Shown: positions 1 through 6,272, numbered from the stretch's first letter. The stretch: 12,644 nucleotides of DNA from Clostridia bacterium (GCA_900772235.1 CAAGQX010000050.1:1-12644); one strand, 5' to 3'. Notes: generated from the letters alone by a model not told the origin. Translations and numbers: made by a program.

Positions 1-9
1 CAACCAAAA

Positions 10-18
10 CCCCCTGAA
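10..18. other. Candidate left attachment core
   Basis: CCCCCTGAA is repeated in the same orientation at 12635-12643. A C-rich 9-mer found within about 20 bp of both ends of an AT-rich window is unlikely by chance and fits the core left by tyrosine-integrase insertion. The true crossover may be shorter or shifted. Confidence 0.5.
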
Positions 19-50
19 ATCCCAGCCGAGAGGCTGGGATACTTTGTTTT
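19..50 (+). terminator. Rho-independent terminator at left end
   Basis: A perfect 9-bp stem, ATCCCAGCC/GGCTGGGAT (19-27 and 32-40), has a GAGA tetraloop and is followed by a T-rich run (ACTTTGTTTT). It would stop plus-strand transcription entering from the left flank. An outer inverted repeat, AAACCCC/GGGGTTT (7-13 and 55-61), encloses the stem and the attachment core. Confidence 0.7.
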
Positions 51-78
51 ATAAGGGGTTTATAAAATTAATTAGAGT

Positions 79-102
79 TTCAACCACCCATATAACTACC
101 CA
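79..102. repeat. Left integrase arm-type sites (two tandem 12-mers)
   Basis: TTCAACCACCCA (79-90) and TATAACTACCCA (91-102) abut in tandem. They match, in the same orientation and with the same 12-bp period, the exact pair TTCAACTACCCA at 12496-12507 and 12508-12519. Paired short direct repeats just inside both ends are typical arm-binding sites for the N-terminal domain of Tn916/lambda-type integrases. That role is inferred. Confidence 0.6.
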
Positions 103-120
103 CTTTGGTAGTTTTTTTAT
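94..120 (+). terminator. Stem-loop with T-run, possible plus-strand terminator
   Basis: AACTACC (94-100) pairs with GGTAGTT (107-113) around a 6-nt loop and is followed by a T-run. It overlaps the second left arm site, so the same bases may serve both integrase binding and blocking of transcription antisense to the integrase gene. Confidence 0.45.
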
Positions 121-133
121 TATTTAACAAAGT

Positions 134-1246
134 TTATGTAAGTTTATTTATTGTATTTACTATATCATTCAGTTTGTTTTTGAACATGTGAGAATAAGTA
201 TTTAATGTTTCATCTATTTTTGTATGCCCCAAATATTTGGCAACCATAGTTATATTAGCACCATTATTTATTAAAAGCGATGCACAACTATGTCTGAAAT
301 CGTGTATTCTAATTTGCTTTAAATTTGCTTTTTGGCATAACTGATTTTTTCTATCTCTTAATCGTGAGTTAGTAATCGGAATATCAGTACCAAACACATA
401 CCAATTTTTTTTAAATCCATAAGTCTTTTTATCTTGTTCTAATAGCCTTTTAAAGTCATTTAAAAGTGTTTCTGCTATTGGTATAGTTCTTATACTAGAT
501 TTGGTTTTTGGCGTCGTTACCATATATTTATGAGAGTTTTCACCTTCTAATTGAACTATATTTTTATTTACTCGTAATTCTTTATCTTCAAAATTAATAT
601 CATTCCAAGTCAATGCTCTAGCTTCACCTCTACGAAGTCCACAATAATATAGAGTTTCATAAAGACATTTGAATTTTAAATTATCTTCATTGCTTATAAA
701 TCTTTTAAATTCTTCTAGAGTATAAAAGTCCATTTCTTTTTTTATTTCATTATGATTAATAAATTTAGTTATTTTATTATAAAAATTTCTAAAATCAAAA
801 TCATACATTTTACTTCCCCAATTAAGTACTATTTTAATAAATTTTTGTATATCATTTTTATATGCTGTGCTAATATCAAATTTATTGATTTCTTTTCTCC
901 ATAATTCGTAGTGTTTGACACTTAAATCTTTTAATTTAACATTGTCTAATAATTGCATATATTTGATTCTATCTCTATATGTTTTAAGAGTAGTGGGTTT
1001 GACTTTATCTTCTTGATACGAATAATATTTAGTATAAAGTTCTTTGAATGTCATATTTTTATCTTCTTTTACAACATTCATTTTTAAAGAATACTCTCTT
1101 TCAGCCTTTAATGCCTCGTTTTTAGTTTTAAATGCAGGAGAAGTATATTTCTTTCTCTTGCCATTTAATGAAGGAATCCAACAATAAAATACCCATTTTC
1201 GACCATCTTTAGTCCATTTATATTGCTCTAATAGTCTTGTAGCCAT
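134..1246 (-). CDS. int: Tyrosine recombinase / integrase
   Basis: Site-specific recombinase expected to insert and excise this element. The 370-residue protein has the usual Tn916/phage integrase layout: an AP2-like arm-binding domain (about residues 8-55), a SAM-like core-binding domain (about 60-160) and a catalytic domain (about 175-365). Visible catalytic residues are Arg205 in GLRRGE, a Lys in TPKTKSSIR, His315 and Arg318 in HDFRH, His341 in LGHTK and the nucleophile Tyr351 in TYSHMF, so the site is complete. The ATG at 1246 is chosen because AGGAGG lies 8 nt upstream; the reading frame stays open 12 codons further without a ribosome site. The gene ends about 115 bp from the left attachment core, as is common for such integrases. 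It lies downstream of the relaxase in the same orientation, but a stem-loop separates them. Confidence 0.95.
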   Translation of the reverse strand: MATRLLEQYKWTKDGRKWVFYCWIPSLNGKRKKYTSPAFKTKNEALKAEREYSLKMNVVKEDKNMTFKELYTKYYSYQEDKVKPTTLKTYRDRIKYMQLLDNVKLKDLSVKHYELWRKEINKFDISTAYKNDIQKFIKIVLNWGSKMYDFDFRNFYNKITKFINHNEIKKEMDFYTLEEFKRFISNEDNLKFKCLYETLYYCGLRRGEARALTWNDINFEDKELRVNKNIVQLEGENSHKYMVTTPKTKSSIRTIPIAETLLNDFKRLLEQDKKTYGFKKNWYVFGTDIPITNSRLRDRKNQLCQKANLKQIRIHDFRHSCASLLINNGANITMVAKYLGHTKIDETLNTYSHMFKNKLNDIVNTINKLT

Positions 1247-1272
1247 AATATCATCCTCCTTATCTACAAAAC

Positions 1273-1332
1273 TATCACGCACTCCTAATAATATTTTACC
1301 ACTGTTTTTACTGATTTTGGAGTGCGTTGATA
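1273..1332 (-). repeat. Long inverted repeat between relaxase and integrase
   Basis: TATCACGCACTCC (1273-1285) pairs with GGAGTGCGTTGATA (1319-1332), with one bulged T and a 33-nt loop. It lies between the relaxase stop and the integrase ribosome site. It could be a terminator or attenuator, or a pair of operator or recombination-protein sites around the integrase promoter. The left arm, read on the minus strand, matches 14 of 15 bases of a sequence at the right end of the element (12611-12625). Confidence 0.55.
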
Positions 1333-1347
1333 ATTTTTTGCTTTCTA

Positions 1348-2799
1348 TTACATAGTTATTTCAAAATCTTCTTCTTTATCTTTATCATATTCAGAATTAA
1401 TTTCATCAGCTTCAAACTCAAATTCATCATAATCAATTTCATTTTCTTCAATGGTGTGATTACCTTTTAGATGTGCTATTGCCTTACACAATTTATCACA
1501 AAATTTGTATATTTCTTCTTTAAATTTTTCAAATGATTTTTGTATTTTATCAATTGTCTTTTCTAAATTTGAGATAATATTATTCTTTTGTATAATTATT
1601 TCTTTTTGTGTTTTGATAGTGTTATTCAATTCTAGTATTTTATTATCTTTTTCTTTAATAGCACGACCATCCTTAAGTTTTTCGTTTTCAATTTCTAAAG
1701 TTTGTATTTGATTTTGCATATCTTGAATGGTTATATCTTTTTTCTTAATAGTGTTTACATTTTTTGTGTTTTCTTTATTTATATTTTTTGAATATGTAAT
1801 TAAATCATTAACTTCATTTTCTTTATAACCACCAAATTTCTTCTTTGATGGATTCAATATATTGTTGGAATTGATTGAAGATAATTCTTTTGTAGTTTCT
1901 AATTCTATATTATTTAATTTTTTATTTTTTTCAAATTCTTTTTTCATTTCGTTGATTTGTTCGTTTAAATCATCAATTTCTTTTTGAGCCTTTGTCTTAT
2001 GTAAAATATTTGCTCCTATATTTCCACGATATAAATTAAATCCTTTTTCAGTTATAAATTTATTATAATCATCTTGTATTTTTGCATAAGACGTTTTGCC
2101 ACCCTTATTTTTCCAAAACTGATCACAATTTAAGAATTTGCCTTTTTCAACAATATACATATTTTTACCATTTTTGTCTTTTTTTTGAATAGGTAATAAT
2201 TTTTTATTTCCGTCTTTTCCAATTACTTCATGTTTGAGTAAATTACCATCTTTGTCAGTTTCAAACACTTTTCTTTTTACTTCATTTACAACTGGAAGAA
2301 AATAGAAGTGCATATGTGGAGTATCCTCATCATAATGAACTTCTGCATAAACTATATTTTCTTTTCCAACTAATTGTTCTAGAAATAAATAGCTATCATC
2401 AAAAAATTTTTTTATCTTTTCTGGAATATCACTCTCACTTTTTATATCTGGTATTAACATAGGTTGACCTTTCTTTTTACCAACTTGATGTATTCTATCA
2501 CTATTCTTAAATTTCATTCCCATACTTTGAAAAAACTCTTGACCACTTGTTATAATTGCTCCATTTAACAAGTTTACATTTTTACCATCATTAAAATATA
2601 TATTATTATCTCTTAATTTTTTATAAACTTGGCTAGATAGGTTTTTGTTAGTTAATGGTATATATTGAATGTTAAACTTTGTTCTTTCAGTATCGTAATT
2701 GCCAGTACCTTTTCTTTCAGTAAGTTCTATTCCAAGTCCACCTAAATCACTAGCCTTAAATTTGTTTTCAAATCTTAATACTTGATTACCATCATACAA
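1348..2799 (-). CDS. mob: MobV/Mob_Pre-family relaxase
   Basis: Nicking enzyme for conjugative mobilization, expected to cut at oriT and stay bound to the 5' end of the transferred strand. The Mob_Pre signature is clear: an N-terminal block around GTGNYDTERTKFNIQY and the metal-binding motif HYDEDTPHMHFYF, with His155, His162 and His164 (numbered from the TTG at 2799). The C-terminal half (about residues 270-430) is Lys/Glu/Asn-rich and predicted coiled coil, with an acidic tail, as in the family. I place the start at TTG 2799: AAAGGAGG (2809-2816) lies 9 nt upstream, whereas the in-frame TTG at 2841 lies inside a perfect inverted repeat and has only a weak AGGA. No in-frame ATG precedes the conserved region. 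From 2799 the protein has 483 residues. It lacks a secretion system of its own, so it depends on a helper. Confidence 0.92.
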   Translation of the reverse strand: MYDGNQVLRFENKFKASDLGGLGIELTERKGTGNYDTERTKFNIQYIPLTNKNLSSQVYKKLRDNNIYFNDGKNVNLLNGAIITSGQEFFQSMGMKFKNSDRIHQVGKKKGQPMLIPDIKSESDIPEKIKKFFDDSYLFLEQLVGKENIVYAEVHYDEDTPHMHFYFLPVVNEVKRKVFETDKDGNLLKHEVIGKDGNKKLLPIQKKDKNGKNMYIVEKGKFLNCDQFWKNKGGKTSYAKIQDDYNKFITEKGFNLYRGNIGANILHKTKAQKEIDDLNEQINEMKKEFEKNKKLNNIELETTKELSSINSNNILNPSKKKFGGYKENEVNDLITYSKNINKENTKNVNTIKKKDITIQDMQNQIQTLEIENEKLKDGRAIKEKDNKILELNNTIKTQKEIIIQKNNIISNLEKTIDKIQKSFEKFKEEIYKFCDKLCKAIAHLKGNHTIEENEIDYDEFEFEADEINSEYDKDKEEDFEITM

Positions 2800-2808
2800 T
2801 AATTTATT

Positions 2809-2816
2809 CCTCCTTT
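2809..2816 (-). promoter_or_regulatory. Ribosome binding site deciding the relaxase start
   Basis: On the minus strand AAAGGAGG precedes TTG (2799) by 9 nt. It is the only strong Shine-Dalgarno sequence upstream of the conserved relaxase N-terminus and supports a non-ATG start there. Confidence 0.6.
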
Positions 2817-2835
2817 GCTTTACTTCTTGAGGGAT

Positions 2836-2959
2836 GGACAATTTATTGTCCTATCTCACTAGGGCATAGCCCACGTGAGATTAGGGAGTTCCCTAATAAC
2901 CCCTTGCTTGTTTTATGCAAATGCCTAAACTAACCGTAAAGGCAAATGCTTCAAACAAG
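2836..2959. other. oriT: Candidate oriT: cluster of inverted repeats upstream of mob
   Basis: Four inverted repeats follow one another. GGACAAT/ATTGTCC occupies 2836-2851. A nested element at 2853-2881 has ATCTCAC/GTGAGAT around GGGC/GCCC with symmetric 2-nt internal gaps. ATTAGGGA/TCCCTAAT occupies 2880-2897. A longer imperfect stem has CTTGTTT (2906-2912) opposite AAACAAG (2953-2959) and two copies of GCAAATGC inside. MobV relaxases act at origins made of inverted repeats next to their own gene, which is the context here. The nick site cannot be fixed from sequence alone. Confidence 0.55.
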
Positions 2960-2960
2960 A

Positions 2961-2997
2961 TTAAATAATAACTATCTACAAGATACTTATTATTTAA
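2961..2997. repeat. 16-bp hairpin with one mismatch
   Basis: TTAAATAATAA (2961-2971) pairs with TTATTATTTAA (2987-2997). The stem continues through a C-C mismatch into TATCT/AGATA around the 3-nt loop ACA. It belongs to the structured region between repA and mob and could be a terminator, a single-strand origin element or part of oriT. Confidence 0.6.
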
Positions 2998-3001
2998 TTT
3001 A

Positions 3002-3029
3002 ATTATTAAAAGAAAAATCTTTTAATAAT
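3002..3029. repeat. 12-bp perfect hairpin
   Basis: ATTATTAAAAGA (3002-3013) and TCTTTTAATAAT (3018-3029) form a perfect stem with an AAAA loop, directly after the 2961-2997 hairpin. No T-run follows on either strand, so a simple terminator role is not supported. Confidence 0.6.
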
Positions 3030-3071
3030 GTAAAAATATTTACTATCGCCACTTTCATTGCTACGCAACAA

Positions 3072-3119
3072 AACGTGCCACGTTCATTTTTTACTTAATA
3101 ACTTTTTCAAAAAAAGTTA
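3072..3119. repeat. Two further short hairpins next to repA
   Basis: AACGTG/CACGTT (3072-3077 and 3079-3084) is followed on the plus strand by a T-run. TAACTTTTT/AAAAAGTTA (3099-3107 and 3111-3119) lies 18 bp past the end of the repA reading frame and may help end its message. Together with the hairpins up to 2836 they leave little unstructured sequence between the two genes. Confidence 0.45.
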
Positions 3120-3137
3120 ACAAAAACTTGAAGAAAA

Positions 3138-4091
3138 TTATTCATTTTCTTCAATAGGTTCTTCATAATGAGATTGGTATAATCTTTTATCGGATTTTCG
3201 TATTTTCTTTATATAAAGTCCTTCACGTCTTAAATATTCCATATTAGAATTTATCATTCTTCCACATTGTTTAGGTGTCATTAATAAATTTGCTTTATTA
3301 ATAATTTCAGCACAAGTAAATTCACAATCACCTTGATTTACTGCATACTTTATAAAGTTGACTAAATTAATATCAATTTTATCCTCATCAAATTGTTCTA
3401 TAACATTAAAAATTTGATTTTTAGATTTTTTTAAATAAATATCTGTACTTGGAAAATCCCTATTGATAATATTAAGTCTAATCAATGATTTATCATTTTT
3501 ATCTTCTATTAAAGTTAATTTACCATCTACAACTGCATCAAACGCTGTACTTCCCAAAGTTTTTCCTTGTTTATTTAGATGATGTGTAAATAATATGGTT
3601 ATATTATATTTCTCACATAAATTTCTTAATTTAGGTAGCAATTTTTGTCCTATATCTTGATAACTATTTATATCGTAGTTAATTCCTAAATCAATATCTT
3701 TTAACATATCTAATATTACGACTTTTCCTTTATATTTTTTAACAAAGTCATTTATATCTATCTCAAAGTCAAATATACTAACTTCTCCTTTTCCATTTCG
3801 ATCAATAATAAATAAACTTTCTTTTGGAAATTTTAAATCTAAAACATTTATTCTTTGCTTTAATTGACCAAAATCTGATTCTGTGCTAATATATAAGACA
3901 GGAGAGGGCGATAATACATTACGCCCTAAAAATTGTTTTCCTCTAATTAATGAGTAGGATAATTGTAGTGCCAACATAGATTTTCCTACTTTTGCATTAG
4001 ATACTAAACAATAAAGACCCCTAGACTTCATTATATCTTCAATAATGATGTCTTTTTTTATACTTATATCTTCTTCCTCAATAGCTCTCAT
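3138..4091 (-). CDS. repA: RepA-like RecA-fold ATPase (AAA_25), probable replication helicase
   Basis: A 317-residue P-loop ATPase of the type of hexameric replicative helicase RepA (RSF1010-like, AAA_25). Walker A is SNAKVGKS (residues 31-38), Walker B is VVILDML with Asp128, and ILFTHHLNKQGKTLGS (about 166-181) matches the sensor/polar motif of RecA-fold helicases. A C-terminal winged-helix-like part (about 235-315) follows. The ATG at 4091 has AAAGGAG 9 nt upstream, inside the end of the preceding 78-residue gene; only 4 nt separate the two genes, so they are translated from one message. Paired with the relaxase and the hairpin cluster, it suggests the excised circle can replicate to some extent, as known for several ICEs and IMEs. 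That role is inferred; no primase or initiator gene is evident. Confidence 0.8.
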   Translation of the reverse strand: MRAIEEEDISIKKDIIIEDIMKSRGLYCLVSNAKVGKSMLALQLSYSLIRGKQFLGRNVLSPSPVLYISTESDFGQLKQRINVLDLKFPKESLFIIDRNGKGEVSIFDFEIDINDFVKKYKGKVVILDMLKDIDLGINYDINSYQDIGQKLLPKLRNLCEKYNITILFTHHLNKQGKTLGSTAFDAVVDGKLTLIEDKNDKSLIRLNIINRDFPSTDIYLKKSKNQIFNVIEQFDEDKIDINLVNFIKYAVNQGDCEFTCAEIINKANLLMTPKQCGRMINSNMEYLRREGLYIKKIRKSDKRLYQSHYEEPIEENE

Positions 4092-4095
4092 ATCA

Positions 4096-4332
4096 TCAAA
4101 CTCCTTTCTTTACTCTTGATTCAAGATAAGAAATATTTATATCTAAATAGTCAACTACTTCCTTCATTGGAATTACATGTTTGGGTATTATATACCCTTG
4201 TTTTGTTAATTTATCTTTAATTTCTTTTTTGATTTTTAAAGCTGTGTTTCTGCCAAATTCACCTAGTAGCATTAAATCATCAAGATTACACCATTGTTTT
4301 GAAATTAATTCTAATGTTTCATTTGCTGTCAT
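4096..4332 (-). CDS. Small DNA-binding-like protein, possible excisionase or replication accessory
   Basis: A 78-residue protein beginning at ATG 4332 behind a good GAGGTGAT ribosome site. It reads as two short helical segments followed by the phrase GYIIPKHVIPMKEVVDYLDI, where a basic/turn stretch and a helix resemble winged-helix excisionase or DUF3173-like proteins next to replication genes in Bacillota mobile elements. That family assignment is from memory of similar sequences and is not certain. The gene lies 4 nt before repA and downstream of the long leader from the promoter at 4651-4678. Its job could be directionality of excision, loading of RepA or control of its own operon. No catalytic motif is visible. 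Confidence 0.65.
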   Translation of the reverse strand: MTANETLELISKQWCNLDDLMLLGEFGRNTALKIKKEIKDKLTKQGYIIPKHVIPMKEVVDYLDINISYLESRVKKGV

Positions 4333-4645
4333 TACATCACCTCACTTTCGTTTAGTATTTATGGATACTATTAATATAGCTAATCCATCTATGGATGGTT
4401 TTAGTATTACCAACAACTCCCTTTAAGGATGTATATATAGAAATTGCCATATATCTGAGGAGGATTTTAGTTTATCCACAACTCTCGTGCCAATAGAGAT
4501 ATTTACCCTTGCATTTATTTTAAGTGTCGGCATATCGGGGATTTCCAACACTACTGAGTTTTCAAAGAACCATTATTATTTTGCTAAGTCATAATTTTAC
4601 CTCCTATTCTTTTTTGCTCCAAACGTACTTGTTTGTTGCAACTTA
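4333..4645 (-). promoter_or_regulatory. Long structured 5' leader of the 78-aa/repA operon
   Basis: About 310 nt separate the predicted transcription start (near 4645) from ATG 4332. The leader holds a perfect ribosome site AGGAGG (rc of 4600-4605) placed 7 nt before ATG-ACT-TAG (4592-4584), a two-codon reading frame. It also has a stem formed by 4523-4530 and 4545-4552 (8 bp, one G-U) with an ATG in its loop, and small inverted repeats at 4353-4370 (TAGTAT/ATACTA) and 4383-4396 (ATCCAT/ATGGAT). No riboswitch family is recognised. Confidence 0.4.
4423..4533 (-). CDS. Possible 36-residue small ORF in the leader
   Basis: ATG 4533 opens a 36-codon frame beginning MPTLKINARVNISIG and ending WQFLYIHP before TAA. 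The same frame is open 13 codons further upstream (to 4572) with GTG at 4551 and TTG at 4548 as alternative starts, and no good ribosome site precedes any of them. The one strong ribosome site in this leader (4600-4605) is in another frame, followed by a stop after two codons, so this could be the decayed 3' part of an older gene that has suffered a frameshift. Base composition is less AT-rich than the surrounding spacer, which favours former or present coding. No family is recognised. Confidence 0.3.
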   Translation of the reverse strand: MPTLKINARVNISIGTRVVDKLKSSSDIWQFLYIHP

Positions 4646-4663
4646 ACACCATTATAACACCAT
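4644..4663. repeat. Direct repeat over minus-strand -10, possible operator
   Basis: TAACACCAT occurs at 4644-4652 and 4655-4663, an 11-bp period, overlapping the minus-strand -10. Its complement core GTGTTA recurs in the plus-strand promoter (4726-4731). It is a plausible binding site for the adjacent XRE regulator. A perfect palindrome GTTGCAAC lies alongside at 4635-4642. Confidence 0.4.
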
Positions 4664-4678
4664 AAGTTTAATTGTCAA
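4651..4678 (-). promoter_or_regulatory. Sigma-A-type promoter for the 78-aa/repA operon
   Basis: On the minus strand TTGACA (4678-4673) and TATAAT (4656-4651) are both consensus and separated by 16 bp. No gene lies between it and the 78-residue gene except the small leader ORF. It is back to back with the plus-strand XRE promoter. Confidence 0.75.
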
Positions 4679-4706
4679 CCTTTTTTGATACAAAAATATA
4701 AAAATG

Positions 4707-4735
4707 TTGCATTTTAGCATAATTAGTGTTATAAT
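4707..4735 (+). promoter_or_regulatory. Sigma-A-type promoter for the XRE/membrane protein pair
   Basis: TTGCAT (4707-4712), a 17-bp spacer and TATAAT (4730-4735) lie 22 bp before the start of the regulator gene. The string GTGTTATAATTA (4726-4737) is shared exactly with the promoter at 6306-6317. Confidence 0.75.
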
Positions 4736-4757
4736 TAGTTTACGAGGAGGCGAAAAT

Positions 4758-5246
4758 ATGACAAAAGTTGGAGAATTAATCCAAAAAGGTCGTGAAGAAA
4801 ATAATTTATCAATGCGACAATTAGCTGAACTAGCACATGTTAGTCATTCCGACATTTCAAGAATTGAATCTGGTGAGCGTGAAGTTCCAAATCCTAAAAT
4901 TTTAAGAAAGATAAGTAAATACATAGGTGTTAATTATAATGATTTGATGTATGCTTCAGGTTTAGGTGCACAAATTAGTCCACTTAATCCATACATAATA
5001 GAACATTATAGAAAACTTAAAGGTGAAGATTTAAAACGAGCCATGAATAGTATTGAAAGTAATATGAAAAATAATGATATTCTTATTGAATCATTAGAAA
5101 ATAATATGAAAAATACTATTGAAGAAGAAAAAGTTCAAGTCTTATCGGATACTATTGAGGATTTAAAATATCAAAATGAAACCAATGAAGAAATAATGAA
5201 ATTATTAAATGAACAAGCTGTAAAGGAGTTTAGAAATGAAAGATAA
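4758..5246 (+). CDS. XRE-family transcriptional regulator
   Basis: DNA-binding regulator of 162 residues. The N-terminal HTH_3 domain (about residues 4-65) shows the usual pattern, with QLAELAHVSHSDISRIESG spanning the recognition helix. The C-terminal part (about 85-155) is highly charged and helical, probably a dimerising coiled coil. The ATG at 4758 is chosen because GAGGAGG ends 7 nt upstream and the promoter -10 lies just before; the frame runs on upstream but crosses the promoter. It is divergent from the 78-aa/repA operon, so it is the obvious candidate to control replication/excision genes and itself through the TAACACCAT repeats in the shared spacer. The last 11 nt overlap the next gene, so the two are co-translated. 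No peptidase-type activation domain is present. Confidence 0.88.
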   Translation: MTKVGELIQKGREENNLSMRQLAELAHVSHSDISRIESGEREVPNPKILRKISKYIGVNYNDLMYASGLGAQISPLNPYIIEHYRKLKGEDLKRAMNSIESNMKNNDILIESLENNMKNTIEEEKVQVLSDTIEDLKYQNETNEEIMKLLNEQAVKEFRNER

Positions 5247-5694
5247 GTTATATAGAAACTCTGATAAATTGACACGTTTATTAATGATTGGCTTAATAAT
5301 TGAAATAGTCTCTTTTGCAGGTGCTTGTTTTGATATAAATACTTTAAAATATTGGTTTTGGATTGGTGCAGGAATGACTATACTAGGATCTGTATTTTAT
5401 ATTGATTACTATGGCAGTGAAGGAAAAACATGGTTTAAAAAATTGGATAATAAAAGAAATAAAAATATTACAAGAAAATCATCTGAAATAATATTTACAA
5501 CTGCAATAATAAGTACATTAATTTTTTGCTTGCCATTCATAGTAGAATTTTTTATCAAAGATTTTTCAACAAATATAATTGTTATGTCAGTTATTTTAGT
5601 TGTATCAATCATTGAAACTATAATTATAAGATATATTGTTAAAAAAACTAAAGAACAAATGGAAGAAGTAATTGCATATATTGAGAAAAAATAA
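5236..5694 (+). CDS. Four-helix membrane protein coupled to the XRE regulator
   Basis: A 152-residue integral membrane protein of no recognised family. Four hydrophobic segments are clear (about residues 12-31, 38-57, 84-106 and 112-133), with a basic loop between the second and third (KTWFKKLDNKRNKNITRK), suggesting N- and C-termini in the cytoplasm. The start ATG 5236 has AAGGAG 7 nt upstream and overlaps the end of the regulator gene by 11 nt, a layout that implies linked function. It could be a partner that senses the membrane or sequesters the regulator, or a small exclusion or immunity-type protein. The sequence does not decide between these. Confidence 0.75.
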   Translation: MKDKLYRNSDKLTRLLMIGLIIEIVSFAGACFDINTLKYWFWIGAGMTILGSVFYIDYYGSEGKTWFKKLDNKRNKNITRKSSEIIFTTAIISTLIFCLPFIVEFFIKDFSTNIIVMSVILVVSIIETIIIRYIVKKTKEQMEEVIAYIEKK

Positions 5695-5698
5695 AAAA

Positions 5699-5757
5699 TG
5701 ACATTATGACATTAAGTATAGGTATATAAATACTAATGTCATAATGTCATATTGTCA
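5699..5757. repeat. Large inverted repeat built from tandem octamers
   Basis: Two tandem copies of TGACATTA (5699-5714) face two tandem copies of TAATGTCA (5734-5749), giving a perfect 16-bp stem. It continues after a bulged A into GTAT/ATAC, and a near copy TATTGTCA follows at 5750-5757. It lies between two convergent genes, so it may act as a shared terminator, but no strong T-run follows on either strand. The iterated octamers suggest a protein-binding site as an alternative. Confidence 0.65.
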
Positions 5758-5782
5758 TAAGAAATAAAATATTAAAATAGCA

Positions 5783-6223
5783 CTACTTTTTTACTTTCCC
5801 ACATAATTCGGAAAGGGATATTTTAAATTCTTTTGATAGCTTATATAGATTTGAAGTCGAGATACATATTAGTCCCTTTTCATATCTAGTTATACATGCT
5901 TGCGTTACGCCAATCATATTTGCAACATTTTCTTGCGATAGTTCATTTTTAATTCGTAATTCTTTAATGTTATTTCCAAGTTTAATTAAGTCTAATCCCT
6001 TAATTAAATTTGGATTTTTTCTTATGTTTGTTAATCCTAAAACATAATCAATAGAATAATTAAAATAATCTGCAAAACTACATAAACTTTTTAAAGGAAT
6101 AATATTAATTCCTAATTCCCATAAAGAATATGTTGAACGATTAACATCTAATATTTCAGCCATTTGTGTTTGATTTATATCATTATCCTCTCTAATATCC
6201 TTTAATCTTGTAAAATTTATCAT
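5783..6223 (-). CDS. Regulator with two tandem HTH (XRE) domains
   Basis: A 146-residue protein consisting almost entirely of two HTH_3 domains: residues about 5-63 (NQTQMAEILDVNRSTYSLWE) and about 84-141 (SQENVANMIGVTQACITRYE), joined by a short linker. There is no separate sensing or dimerisation domain. ATG 6223 is preferred because AGGTGG lies 5 nt upstream; the in-frame GTG at 6232 falls within that ribosome site. It is transcribed divergently from the small-membrane-protein operon, and the spacer between them carries an 11-bp direct repeat and a 19-bp sequence found again before the glycosyltransferase operon. It is therefore the best candidate to control both. Two HTH domains in one chain could bind repeated half-sites without dimerising, which fits the 22-bp spacing of the direct repeat. 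Confidence 0.85.
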   Translation of the reverse strand: MINFTRLKDIREDNDINQTQMAEILDVNRSTYSLWELGINIIPLKSLCSFADYFNYSIDYVLGLTNIRKNPNLIKGLDLIKLGNNIKELRIKNELSQENVANMIGVTQACITRYEKGLICISTSNLYKLSKEFKISLSELCGKVKK

Positions 6224-6261
6224 AATTACCACCTAATTTAATTTTCCCATTAAGAACAAAA

Positions 6262-6267
6262 ATTATA
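6262..6267 (-). promoter_or_regulatory. -10 element for the tandem-HTH regulator
   Basis: TATAAT on the minus strand lies about 40 bp before the start codon. The -35 position (about 6285-6290) has poor consensus and falls inside the 19-bp shared element, which would suit autoregulation. Confidence 0.45.
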
Positions 6268-6272
6268 GGCAA

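Noticed and set aside
1..54. Open frame at the left edge (QPKPPEIPAERLGYFVL then stop), possibly the end of a chromosomal gene
   Set aside because: Only 17 codons, and it runs through the terminator hairpin; it cannot be told from chance.
1505..1711. 68-codon plus-strand open frame inside the relaxase gene
   Set aside because: Antisense to the Lys/Glu-rich coiled-coil part of the relaxase; its hydrophobic composition is the complement of that bias and it has no ribosome site.
4181..4426. 81-codon plus-strand open frame opposite the 78-residue gene
   Set aside because: Antisense to a gene with a good ribosome site; no ribosome site or promoter of its own.
5409..5612. Minus-strand open frame inside the four-helix membrane protein gene
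   Set aside because: Shadow of a hydrophobic coding region with no start signals.
5699..5757. CRISPR array
   Set aside because: Octamer units without regular unique spacers and no cas genes.
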